64,000 nucleotides of DNA from Oscillospiraceae bacterium (lineage in GTDB: Bacteria; Bacillota; Clostridia; Oscillospirales; Acutalibacteraceae), in contig SVQH01000003.1 of the NCBI GenBank assembly GCA_015065425.1, positions 1 to 64,000 on the forward strand. The letters are read 5' to 3'. Below, piece after piece: positions 1 to 7,405 of the stretch. Both the position numbers and the translations under genes were made by a program. Under the pieces are notes generated by a model, which was not told where the DNA came from, searched no databases, and was given only the letters and a program-made list of their open reading frames with translations. The first letter of the stretch is position 1. Each line of letters begins with the position of its first letter.

Positions 1-76
1 CCGGGTGTGGCGCAGTTGGGAGCGCGCTTGACTGGGGGTCAAGAGGCCGTGAGTTCAAGTCTCGCCACTCGGACCA
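1..76 (+). tRNA. tRNA-Pro (anticodon GGG)
   Basis: A full cloverleaf begins at the first base. The acceptor arm CCGGGTG pairs with CACTCGG, the anticodon stem CTTGA/TCAAG encloses the loop CTGGGGG with anticodon GGG, and the T arm contains GTTCAAG. The discriminator A and CCA end are encoded. It reads codon CCC. Its promoter lies outside the window. Confidence 0.95.
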
Positions 77-78
77 AA

Positions 79-109
79 AAAGCATCGACTATGTCGGTGC
101 TTTTTTTAC
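79..109 (+). terminator. Intrinsic terminator after tRNA-Pro
   Basis: AAGCATCGAC pairs with GTCGGTGCTT (one wobble) around a TAT loop and is followed by a run of T. It sits directly behind the tRNA. Confidence 0.85.
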
Positions 110-186
110 TTCTTCACTGTTCACTCTTCATTATTCACTAAACCCCAAATCCCTTATATATCAACAATTCCCACAATATTAACACC

Positions 187-235
187 AAAAAATCAGACTC
201 TGAACAAGCATTTTATGCCTGCTCAGAGTCTTTTT
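187..235 (-). terminator. Strong terminator for the leftward phosphoesterase operon
   Basis: A 17-bp stem (195-211 with 215-231, two wobbles when read leftward) closes on a three-base loop. Reading leftward it ends in GATTTTTT; reading rightward it also has a T tract, so it can act both ways. Confidence 0.8.
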
Positions 236-256
236 ATTTTGCCCGAAAAATACGCC

Positions 257-290
257 CTGGTGTTTATTTGGTGTGTACCATGAACACCAG
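257..290. other. Two-part hairpin downstream of the membrane phosphoesterase
   Basis: CTGGTGTT at 257-264 pairs with AACACCAG at 283-290, and inside it TGGT pairs with ACCA. There is no T tract. It may protect the 3' end of the leftward transcript or be chance structure. Confidence 0.35.
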
Positions 291-322
291 TGTAGCTGAC
301 AAATCAGATTTTGTTTTGGTTT

Positions 323-1591
323 TTAATCAGGATATGTAACCTGTCTGCCTGTAAAAAGTTCAACGACGGATTGATAAAGCTTCATAAAGCCTTCCTGAAC
401 ACAGCCCTTTACTGCAAGCTCAAAAGCAATTCGCTTTGAGTATTTGTCACCGTTGTCTTTTGCAACTTTTATATAACCAAAGTCAAAAACATCATAAAGG
501 CGCTCAACTCTTGTTGTATAGGTTGAGGTATCATTTTCATCAATCTCAACCACACGGTAGCCGTACTGTGTAGTATAAGCAAGGCCTTTGTAACGGGTCA
601 TAGGAGAAGTATAAATATCAATTCCCTGATTTCTTACTCCGAAAGCGTTTGTGTGATCGTGACCGGTAAACATTGCGAGCACATCGCCGTTTTCAACCAA
701 AGCATCAAACTGTCCGTCATTATAATATCCGGGACAAGGCTTTTCGTTAAGCATGCCGTAGTTAACCTCTTCGGGGTTAAAAGCGTAATATTCCTCTTTA
801 TTGTAGATATGTTCAATTGCATAAGGCTGCTTAGAATCCACTTTTTTAAGTACATCATAAATTTCAGGCACAATTATATGCTGAAAAACAACAGAGTTGA
901 CTGTTTCACCGCCGTTTTCCTCTTTGAGCTTTGCAGAGGTTTCCTTATACCATTCAATCTGTTCGGTACGTACACGGTCATAATGTCTAGGATCGTCCTC
1001 ATCATAATCGCCTGAGTCAAACACCCAGAGATTGAAATTAACCTTGTCGCTGTCGTAAGCAAGAACGGGAATGTTGAAGGTTGCGCAGTTTTTGAAGCTT
1101 ACTGATTCATCTGCTGTGATTACGCAAGAGAAGGTGCTGTAATACTCCATAATATCTGCTCTTGTCATCGGTCCCTTCTCAGCATCGTGATTGCCGAAGG
1201 TTACGGCAACGGGAATGCTTCTTGATTCAAATATATTCATAAGAGCATTGATAAGCGTTTTTGTTTTTTCGGGGTCTTCATTGGGATGAGTATTATCACC
1301 CGTAAGTACAACAAGGTCAGGCTTTTCAACATCGCAGGCTTCAGCAATTACCCATATTGATGCATCAAAATGCTTGTCAAAGTTTAGATGCGTATCTGCA
1401 ATATGCAGTATTTTAAGCTTGCCGTCAGAATTGAATCTTATTGTTGTATCTGTTTCATTCTGTAAATCAGCAGGCTCATAGCTAATATTTTTATTTTCGG
1501 GCTCGATTTCAAAATAAACTATTCCCGACACAAAAATCACCACCAATACTAATGCAATAATTCCTATTGTTTTTAATATCCGTTTTTTCAT
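323..1591 (-). CDS. Membrane-anchored calcineurin-like metallophosphoesterase
   Basis: A 422-residue protein with one N-terminal hydrophobic helix (about residues 7-27) and no clear signal-peptidase site, so it probably faces the exterior on a membrane anchor. The dimetal phosphoesterase motifs are complete: DTH at 66-68, GDN at 98-100, GNHD at 133-136, a His near 238 in FQHI, and GHDH at 310-313. Members of this fold hydrolyse phosphomonoesters or diesters; the substrate cannot be read here. It is the last gene of a leftward group, 57 bases behind a second phosphoesterase that lacks the anchor, and is followed by a strong terminator. Confidence 0.88.
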   Translation of the reverse strand: MKKRILKTIGIIALVLVVIFVSGIVYFEIEPENKNISYEPADLQNETDTTIRFNSDGKLKILHIADTHLNFDKHFDASIWVIAEACDVEKPDLVVLTGDNTHPNEDPEKTKTLINALMNIFESRSIPVAVTFGNHDAEKGPMTRADIMEYYSTFSCVITADESVSFKNCATFNIPVLAYDSDKVNFNLWVFDSGDYDEDDPRHYDRVRTEQIEWYKETSAKLKEENGGETVNSVVFQHIIVPEIYDVLKKVDSKQPYAIEHIYNKEEYYAFNPEEVNYGMLNEKPCPGYYNDGQFDALVENGDVLAMFTGHDHTNAFGVRNQGIDIYTSPMTRYKGLAYTTQYGYRVVEIDENDTSTYTTRVERLYDVFDFGYIKVAKDNGDKYSKRIAFELAVKGCVQEGFMKLYQSVVELFTGRQVTYPD

Positions 1592-1648
1592 TGCGTAATC
1601 TCTCGCTTTCGTATTACTTAATACTTTTATTTCTCGATGTATATGAAT

Positions 1649-2977
1649 TTATTTCAGAGAAAATTCGGCATTATTATCCGAAAAGCCTTTATTGTTTCCG
1701 ATAGTATCAAGAAGCATGCCTCTTAAATCAATCTTTTCACCGTTTTTACTGAGCTTAGGCTCAAACCTTTTAAGCACAAATGAAAATCTCGTGAGAATGC
1801 CTGAAATAAAGTTATACACAGGCGTACCCTCGGTATGAGGACCGTCACCAAGAAATATCCCCACTCCGACTTCACCGACGAGTTCCTTCAGTTTTTTGTT
1901 TTTAATGGCTTTATCTCTTTTTATGAAGAGCAGACGCTCAACTGCTCCTACGGTGATTTTATCAAAGCGTTTTCTTCCGAAGGCTTTAAGAATCTTTACA
2001 ATTCCTTTGCCGCCGCTGAGAGCACCTCTCACACGGGCGATAATTGCATCGTAGAACTTCTTATGGCAATATTCCTGTGCCGTCAGACCGTTCATATCCC
2101 ATCCGAAATCCTCAACATCAATTGTTTCAACCTTCAGTACAGACTTTTCATCTATTTCGATTTTTCTGTATTTTGCGGGACTGCCCGCAAGACAGGCTGT
2201 GCAGATGTCAATCAGTCTGTTGCCTTTTTCGGAATAACACTCATTTATGCTCTGAATGTGCATATGACCCGTTAAGATAAACTCAATTCCGTTGTCGGCA
2301 AGGAAAGAGGCAACCTTCCTCCATTCCTTGATTTTTGCATCTCCGACCAGGTCGAATACGGGTACAGACGGAATGATCGGATAATGGCATATGGCAAAAA
2401 TTGAGCAGTTATCCTCTTTTGCTTTATCAATCTGCTCTTTTGCCCAGGCCATGTGTCTTTCATCCATTGCTCCTTTTGGCTGATCCTTACTGTCACAGCA
2501 TATAGCAAGCATTCTTACACCTTCGGTAATTTCGGCAACATAAGAATGTGTGGGATCATCAATTGCAATGGCATCTCCGTAACCGAAATCACGGTACATA
2601 TGGGGAAGCTCGTTGAAATCAGTGCCTTCAACCTGAATACGCTCATCATTTCTGAATGCGTATGAAAACTCTCCGTAATCGTGACCTGCGGTTATGACAT
2701 AAATCTTTTTACCGCTTTCTTTAAGCTTGTAAAGCTCTTTTATAAAGCTTTTGTGACTTTCTTTTTCACCGTTCTTTGTAAGGTCACCGGGAATTATAAC
2801 AATATCCGTTTCCTTATCCTCGCTGATCCGAGCAAATGTTGATTTTACGATTGCACTACTTTCTCTGACAAAATACTGCTCGGTCGCCATCTTTGCTTCA
2901 AAGGCTTTTCCCTCTGCACCCAATTCATTTTCAAAATAATGGGTATCGGTTACAAGATAAAAACTAACAGGCTTCAT
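1649..2977 (-). CDS. Cytosolic metallophosphoesterase with altered third motif
   Basis: A 442-residue calcineurin-like phosphoesterase without a signal peptide. The motifs DTHYF (11-15), GDLTKNGE (64-71), CHYP and GHMH are present. The third motif, normally GNH(D/E), reads AGHD at 97-100, so the metal-bridging Asn is replaced by Gly while the catalytic His remains. The C-terminal third after GHMH is a family-specific extension. It lies upstream of the anchored phosphoesterase in the same leftward direction, which suggests paired roles inside and outside the membrane. The substrate is unknown. Confidence 0.82.
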   Translation of the reverse strand: MKPVSFYLVTDTHYFENELGAEGKAFEAKMATEQYFVRESSAIVKSTFARISEDKETDIVIIPGDLTKNGEKESHKSFIKELYKLKESGKKIYVITAGHDYGEFSYAFRNDERIQVEGTDFNELPHMYRDFGYGDAIAIDDPTHSYVAEITEGVRMLAICCDSKDQPKGAMDERHMAWAKEQIDKAKEDNCSIFAICHYPIIPSVPVFDLVGDAKIKEWRKVASFLADNGIEFILTGHMHIQSINECYSEKGNRLIDICTACLAGSPAKYRKIEIDEKSVLKVETIDVEDFGWDMNGLTAQEYCHKKFYDAIIARVRGALSGGKGIVKILKAFGRKRFDKITVGAVERLLFIKRDKAIKNKKLKELVGEVGVGIFLGDGPHTEGTPVYNFISGILTRFSFVLKRFEPKLSKNGEKIDLRGMLLDTIGNNKGFSDNNAEFSLK

Positions 2978-3005
2978 TTCTCTTCATCCTTCGTTAATAT
3001 ACTTT

Positions 3006-3092
3006 TTATTTATTATAAAGAAAAGGCATAACAGCAACAGCCATAATAGGTGCGTGTTTTGCAAATTTAATCATATCACCGATAAAACTCAT
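3006..3092 (-). CDS. 28-residue hydrophobic peptide, translationally coupled
   Basis: A short frame starting at ATG 3092 and stopping at TAA 3006-3008. The start overlaps the stop of the toroid gene as ATGA, and AGGAG lies seven bases upstream, so it is well placed for coupled translation. The peptide begins MSFIGDMIKFAK and continues with a hydrophobic stretch (AVAVMPFL) ending in NK, so it could be a membrane peptide. No homologue is recognised. Rejecting it would mean treating both the ATGA overlap and the ribosome site as chance. Confidence 0.5.
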   Translation of the reverse strand: MSFIGDMIKFAKHAPIMAVAVMPFLYNK

Positions 3093-3997
3093 AATGATTC
3101 TCCTATCTGAATTTCATTAAAAAGAAGCTTTTCAATAGTAATCCGAGGACGCCACCAGTTTCGTGCTTGTTCATATTCGTCTGTGTACGGTGTATACCAC
3201 TTCCAGGTAATATCAAATCCGCCGTCTTCCATCTGCAGCTTGCCTAAAATATCCTTTTCCGCATTAATTAACGGTATAATTTCAGGAGTGATAAACTCCA
3301 TATATTTTCCGGTAAAAATAACGGATGGCATCGGTACATATTCAACACCGTATTTTGATATATCTTTGCAAATACAATTTTCAATAGCCTTTGACAGCGA
3401 GGTTTTGAAAGCATTCAGATCGACAATATCATCGATGCTGTGTGATGTTAAAAGCTCATAAGCCAGCAGATAACAATTCACAGCATCTCCGCTTATTTCT
3501 CCGTCTTTTAGATACTCTATAGCCTCTTTTATAATTTCCTCATAAAGGGAAGTGCGCTTGCCGTAGCAAACCATAAATGCAGCTAAAGAAACTGAGGGAT
3601 TGAATTTACTGATACCGTCATCCTTTTTCTCCCACCATATTGCGTGAGGATAATCCTTGTTGCTGTCTATAGCAAACAACCAACGCTTTTTATCTTCATT
3701 GAATGAATCGTGAGATTCAAGATACCGTACTATCCCTTTTACCATTTCGGAATCCCTGTCAAGTGCGTTCACTCGGGAGAGAGTAATAATAGCATCATTC
3801 GTCGCAATGGGACTTGAATCGGGATTGAAGAAATCAGGCTCAAGAGCATGCCCGAAGCCACCGTCAGTATTCTGAAACTCTGCAAGCTCATCAATAACAG
3901 CTTGCTTTGATTCATTCTCAAAGAAATACTTGTAAACAGCCAACTCAAGCGGACGTGCGTTTTCTAAAACATATTTTATTGCTTTATTCTTATCCAT
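3089..3997 (-). CDS. Alpha/alpha-toroid protein (prenyltransferase / terpene cyclase-like repeats)
   Basis: A 302-residue protein with QW-like repeat motifs of the squalene-cyclase and prenyltransferase barrel: FQNTDGGFGHALEPDF near residues 41-56 and LQMEDGGFDITW near the C-terminus. Bacterial single-domain members of this fold are mostly of unknown function. It is too short for a full squalene-hopene cyclase and no DXDD motif is visible, so a cyclase role is not claimed. It lies 22 bases behind the phospholipase-like gene and is coupled to the 28-residue peptide at its end. Confidence 0.7.
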   Translation of the reverse strand: MDKNKAIKYVLENARPLELAVYKYFFENESKQAVIDELAEFQNTDGGFGHALEPDFFNPDSSPIATNDAIITLSRVNALDRDSEMVKGIVRYLESHDSFNEDKKRWLFAIDSNKDYPHAIWWEKKDDGISKFNPSVSLAAFMVCYGKRTSLYEEIIKEAIEYLKDGEISGDAVNCYLLAYELLTSHSIDDIVDLNAFKTSLSKAIENCICKDISKYGVEYVPMPSVIFTGKYMEFITPEIIPLINAEKDILGKLQMEDGGFDITWKWYTPYTDEYEQARNWWRPRITIEKLLFNEIQIGESL

Positions 3998-4019
3998 TTT
4001 ATTTTCCTCTGTTATTGAC

Positions 4020-4679
4020 TTACTTCATTGGAGGATTGTTGTCCCATGCCCATTTTAATTCATCAATGATGGATTCTCCATTATGTAAAGCCATGATTTC
4101 TTTGACACATTTTTCTGTTGCCATTTTAATGAATTCGTCTGTCATTTCTTCGGTAAAGAAAAATGCAGTGCCGTTGCTATATGGCTCAAAATCTGTTTTG
4201 AAATCAACTGATAGTTGTTCTATACCAAAAGGATAAATATAAAAAATCGATTCTTCTTTTATTCTGTCGGGAATTATAAGACTATCAGGAAGTTTGTATC
4301 TGTCAATAACATAATTATTCAATAATCTGTAATCATTATGTAATCGTTCAGTGTTTCCCTTCGGATACGGATCCCAATTGTGAAGAGAATACACGAAGTA
4401 TCGGAAAATAGTATCTTGTATCAGATGCAAATAATAGCCGAGATATAAATCATCATTTTTTAACTGTTCTGAATAAGTCTTTCTGAACCAATCTAATTTG
4501 TATGTCTTTTTTGTGCCGTCTGCGGTTGTATATTTCAAATGACTGTTGTTTGCAGTCTGAACATTGCGATTATAAGCATCAGGTAGAATTATTCCTAATC
4601 TGAAACGATTATTGTCGTTTATCAGTACTTGTTTCATTATTTCTGCCGCAACTGCCAGATGCATAACCCTTGATGCCAT
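4020..4679 (-). CDS. Zinc-dependent phospholipase C-like protein
   Basis: A 219-residue protein resembling the Zn_dep_PLPC family (PF00882). It starts MASRVMHLAVA with an early His, has the segment GIILPDAYNRN and a later H, and the typical YLHLIQD helix (His and Asp ligands). It has no signal peptide and is probably cytosolic, unlike secreted toxins of the family. GAGGTGG precedes the ATG. First gene of the run leading to the toroid protein. The substrate is not predictable from sequence. Confidence 0.72.
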   Translation of the reverse strand: MASRVMHLAVAAEIMKQVLINDNNRFRLGIILPDAYNRNVQTANNSHLKYTTADGTKKTYKLDWFRKTYSEQLKNDDLYLGYYLHLIQDTIFRYFVYSLHNWDPYPKGNTERLHNDYRLLNNYVIDRYKLPDSLIIPDRIKEESIFYIYPFGIEQLSVDFKTDFEPYSNGTAFFFTEEMTDEFIKMATEKCVKEIMALHNGESIIDELKWAWDNNPPMK

Positions 4680-4757
4680 ATAACCACCTCACATAATTGT
4701 TTTGAAATAATTATACTCTTTCATATACAAAAAATCAATCCAAATGGAAAATGAATT

Positions 4758-4785
4758 GACGGCAGAGATTTTAACCTCTACCGCC
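4758..4785. terminator. Terminator between mobile remnant and phospholipase-like gene
   Basis: GACGGCAGAG (4758-4767) pairs with CTCTACCGCC (4776-4785) with two mismatch or wobble positions, followed leftward by an AT-rich tail and rightward by GGTTTT. It separates the TnpV-like gene from the next leftward operon. Confidence 0.55.
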
Positions 4786-4792
4786 GGTTTTG

Positions 4793-5158
4793 CTAGTTGA
4801 ATATTATTTCATTGTTAACGATTTCTCTTGCCCTTGCCTCAATGTTTTGCATACGGCATACCCATTCCAACTGATTTTCTTCTTTCAGTTGCTCGGTTAC
4901 GCATTCACTTTCTTTCATCTGTTCAATAAGAGTATCATACATATCCTTTGCCTGTTTTTCAATCTCTGCACAGTGCTGATAAAGTTTGCCTTGGGTGAGT
5001 AGTGTTGTAAACAGCACTTTCTTGTGTTGCATAAGATAATTTTTATGTAACATACCCCATTTGCCGAGGGTAACACTTGCTTCTTCGGGGGGTAAGATAA
5101 GGTTAGGTATGTTGTAATCTCCAACTTGTCTGTATTGAATATTTGCATTGTTTTTCAT
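4793..5158 (-). CDS. tnpV: TnpV-like transposon-encoded protein
   Basis: A 121-residue protein with the pattern of clostridial TnpV proteins: a QVGDYNIPNL entry, PPEEASVTLGKWGMLHKNYL, a long middle helix, and an ending with WVCRMQNIEARAREIVNNEI. TnpV proteins are carried by integrative elements and have no established activity. The ATG at 5158 is chosen because AAAGGATG lies nine bases upstream; an ATG at 5170 would overlap the previous stop as ATGA but leaves no room for a ribosome site. It is cotranscribed with the DUF6809-like gene. No transposase is adjacent, so this is probably a remnant. Confidence 0.75.
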   Translation of the reverse strand: MKNNANIQYRQVGDYNIPNLILPPEEASVTLGKWGMLHKNYLMQHKKVLFTTLLTQGKLYQHCAEIEKQAKDMYDTLIEQMKESECVTEQLKEENQLEWVCRMQNIEARAREIVNNEIIFN

Positions 5159-5166
5159 AGTAGCAC

Positions 5167-5445
5167 TCATCCTTTCGTATTCTTAACAAATGTGTCGTAT
5201 GTAAACTTTGATCCGAGCCTGAAGCCTAATATAAAACTGTCTGCATTACTTGTTGTTGAAAATTCAATGTAAGCACTTACATAGTTTTGAAACAGCTCCT
5301 TATCTTCACTGGTCAGCCTTGTGGTAAGCTCTTCTTCTTTCTCTGCGAGGTTACTCAGTTTCTTTTTGAGTTTAGGGGTTAATTCTGAATTGACCTCTTG
5401 TGGCTCAATGTTGCCGTAATATAAATCTTCAATAATATTTGACAT
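5167..5445 (-). CDS. DUF6809-like small protein
   Basis: A 92-residue, charged helical protein starting MSNIIEDLYYGNIEPQE and ending with a FILGFRLGSKFTYDTF segment, the layout recalled for DUF6809 proteins of Clostridia. Its role is unknown; such proteins often accompany mobile elements. It is immediately upstream of the TnpV-like gene with touching ends, so the two are likely one transcript. Confidence 0.65.
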   Translation of the reverse strand: MSNIIEDLYYGNIEPQEVNSELTPKLKKKLSNLAEKEEELTTRLTSEDKELFQNYVSAYIEFSTTSNADSFILGFRLGSKFTYDTFVKNTKG

Positions 5446-5514
5446 TATGTATTCCTCCGTATCTGAGGAAATATATTAGAGTACGAAAGATAGAATATGC
5501 ATCGCCGGAGAACT

Positions 5515-5573
5515 ACTTGTGTTATGAACATCCGTACCATAGTGAGTATTCATAACACAAGTGAATACTCACT
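5515..5573. repeat. Overlapping alternative inverted repeats
   Basis: ACTTGTGTTATGA (5515-5527) pairs perfectly with TCATAACACAAGT (5550-5562). AGTGAGTATTCA (5541-5552) pairs perfectly with TGAATACTCACT (5562-5573). The two stems share bases 5550-5552 and 5562, so both cannot form fully at once. Confidence 0.75.
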
Positions 5574-5615
5574 TTTCTTTTTTACATTTCCTTACAGTTA
5601 ATATTGTTATGTATT

Positions 5616-5642
5616 GAGCAGGTTTCTCACCTGCTCTTTTTT
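5616..5642 (+). terminator. Orphan rightward terminator
   Basis: GAGCAGGT pairs with ACCTGCTC around TTCTC, followed by six T. No rightward gene precedes it, so it may end a short RNA or attenuate transcription into the sigma-factor remnant. Confidence 0.75.
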
Positions 5643-5806
5643 CACTTTATAGGAAATTCCCCGAAAATATAAAGGGTAAAAGAATTGTCCAACGCTCATC
5701 CTGATTTATACTGAGAATTTAATCAATTGATTTAAACGATCAACCCAAAAATATTTCTGTATTATTATGGTTTTCAGTTGTTTTATAGGTGAAAGGAGGT
5801 TTTAAG

Positions 5807-6050
5807 ATGTATTCCAATACCGGTAACGAATACATAGAAAAGGCAGTTCGGAATTACAGCAAAGCGATGTTTAACGCCGCTTATTTGATATTAAGGTCAA
5901 CAAATGATGCCGAAGATGCTGCAAGAGGCTTTCTTGAAATATATATAAAAAAGACCTGTGTTTAACAGTGCTGAACACGAAAAAAAGCTTCAATCATATC
6001 TTTTGCAATTATGGCTATCTCGGTGTAAAAAAGCATCTCAGAGGAGATGA
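5807..6050 (+). pseudogene. Frameshifted ECF-type sigma factor, N-terminal region
   Basis: Behind a strong AAAGGAGG site, ATG 5807 opens a 52-codon frame with region-2-like text (YSKAMFNAAYLILRSTNDAE, then DAARGFLEIY) that stops at 5963-5965. A one-base shift inside the A run at 5947-5952 restores KRPVFNSAEHEKKL, the sequence expected next in clostridial ECF sigma factors, until a TGA at 6048-6050. Regions 3 and 4 are not recognisable, so the gene is both frameshifted and truncated. The shift may be a real mutation or a homopolymer sequencing error. Confidence 0.65.
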
Positions 6051-6297
6051 CGAAGGGGCAATCAGTTGTTTTGAAGAAGAAGTAAGGCTTGAAAAAGCAT
6101 TTGACAGTTTGTCGGACATTTCCATAAGCACATCACCTGTTGTTTGTGATGCAACTTTTGATAAAGCAAAAAACAATCTCGGTACCACTAAAATTCAAAA
6201 CAGAGTAAAGCACCTTTTAACAGAGAGATATTCGCCTTTAGAAGATTTCAGAAGAACCTCTGCATTAAAAAAATCGATAAATAGTATTGAAAACTAA
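5968..6297 (+). pseudogene. Out-of-frame continuation after the sigma remnant, unrecognised
   Basis: A 109-codon open stretch in the third frame with a GTG first codon and no ribosome site. Its first part is antisense-like shadow of the sigma remnant. From about 6045 on it reads like real protein (DDEGAISCFEEEVRLEKAF, later LLTERYSPLEDF and SALKKSI), so it may be the tail of the same decayed gene after a second shift. No family is recognised. Confidence 0.35.
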
Positions 6298-6433
6298 ATA
6301 AAACATCCGCATCGTAGCAGATTGCCATGGTGCGGATTGCTGCTGTTCGTTGAGTTTTTGAAATATTGAAATACAGTTCAATTTATGCTAGTATTAATGT
6401 GTAAAATCATTTTGAAAGAAGCGTTATACTGAT

Positions 6434-6910
6434 ATGAATAAAAGTATCTTTGATTATATAGCTGAAAACTTAAGCGGTGATATGCAGCAGACTGCTTTAG
6501 ATTTTGCAAACTGTTTACAGGATAATAATATTGAATTTATAAAAGACAACGGTTATTGGAAAGAAAAGATTTATTATCTTTGCAAATTCAATGGTGAATA
6601 TGTCTGCTTTATTGCAATTAAGGACCCCGACGAACCTGATAATCATTGGACTATATGGTCTGAGGACAGCAATGCCTATGAAGATGTAACTGCTGATGAT
6701 AGTGTAAAAAATGCAGCGTGGAAACATATTGACCATTGCGGTAATTGCGGCTCTTGTGGTGGAGGAAAAATCAAAAATATCTTCGGCAAAGTTTTTGCCG
6801 ATGTATGTGGTTGCACTTTCCGAATTGATAATGCAACTCAGAGCGATTTACCGTTTTTGATGAAAATGATTGAATTACGAATTGCCGAGATTTCAAGCAA
6901 AAACATATAA
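6434..6910 (+). CDS. Conserved hypothetical protein with CGNCGSCGGG motif
   Basis: A 158-residue cytosolic protein. The N-terminal two thirds is mixed alpha/beta. Residues about 102-111 hold three closely spaced cysteines (CGNCGSC) and another Cys pair follows in DVCGCTF, which could bind zinc or an iron-sulfur cluster or act as a redox site. The family is not recognised. It is followed 18 bases later by a flavin split-barrel protein and then an AraC regulator, all rightward, so a redox or stress role is possible but unproven. Confidence 0.6.
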   Translation: MNKSIFDYIAENLSGDMQQTALDFANCLQDNNIEFIKDNGYWKEKIYYLCKFNGEYVCFIAIKDPDEPDNHWTIWSEDSNAYEDVTADDSVKNAAWKHIDHCGNCGSCGGGKIKNIFGKVFADVCGCTFRIDNATQSDLPFLMKMIELRIAEISSKNI

Positions 6911-6928
6911 GTTTTTGAGGATAATGAT

Positions 6929-7339
6929 ATGAATAAAGATTTTGATAACATATTGGAAGAGCGTTTTAGTAAAGATTCTCTTATATCAATTGCGACAGTT
7001 GATGATTGTGGTAAGCCGTGGGTGAGAACAGTTGATGCAATTTATATTAACGATGCATTTTATACCATAACTCACAATTCAACAAATAAAATGAAACATA
7101 TCAGAGAAAATCCTGTTGTTGGAATATGTGGCGAATGGTTTTCGGGACACGGTAAGGCTGAAAGTTTAGGCTATATCTGCAGTGAAGAAAACAAAGAGGC
7201 AGCTGAAAAATTAAGAGAAGCCTTTGCATCATGGTATGATAACGGTCACACCAACGAAAATGATGTAAATACCATAATATTAAAAATCACAATCACAGAC
7301 GGTATCATTTACAAAGACGGAAAAAGATTTGAGTTTTAA
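6929..7339 (+). CDS. Pyridoxamine 5'-phosphate oxidase-like flavin split-barrel protein
   Basis: A 136-residue protein of the PNPOx-like split-barrel fold. Typical segments are SLISIATVDDCGKPWVRTVD at the start, then FYTITHNSTNKMKHIRENPV (the phosphate-binding turn) and VVGICGEW. Members bind FMN, F420 or heme and act as small oxidoreductases. The true pyridoxamine enzyme is longer, so a general flavin-binding role is favoured. GAGGAT precedes the ATG. It sits between the Cys-rich protein and the AraC regulator. Confidence 0.78.
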   Translation: MNKDFDNILEERFSKDSLISIATVDDCGKPWVRTVDAIYINDAFYTITHNSTNKMKHIRENPVVGICGEWFSGHGKAESLGYICSEENKEAAEKLREAFASWYDNGHTNENDVNTIILKITITDGIIYKDGKRFEF

Positions 7340-7405
7340 ATGTTTTTGTCCATATAAATCAAGAAAAACTATTGATTTATTGCTATCATATTTCAAGGGT
7401 GTCTT

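Larger units (their letters stand above)
5446..5806. other. 361-base gene-free stretch with stacked hairpins
   Basis: No convincing gene is seen. The stretch holds two mutually exclusive inverted repeats at 5515-5573, a rightward terminator at 5616-5642, and a 12-base palindrome AATCAATTGATT at 5721-5732 ahead of the sigma-factor remnant. This could be a regulated leader, a small RNA, or the scar of an element end. Confidence 0.5.

Noticed and set aside
653-1015. Rightward open frame of 120 codons
   Set aside because: It lies fully inside the membrane phosphoesterase gene on the other strand, with no ribosome site.
3089-3997. Squalene-hopene cyclase
   Set aside because: The protein is half the usual length and the catalytic DXDD motif is not visible.
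6301-6345. Possible terminator ATCCGCA/TGCGGAT
   Set aside because: Only seven pairs, a long loop and no T run.
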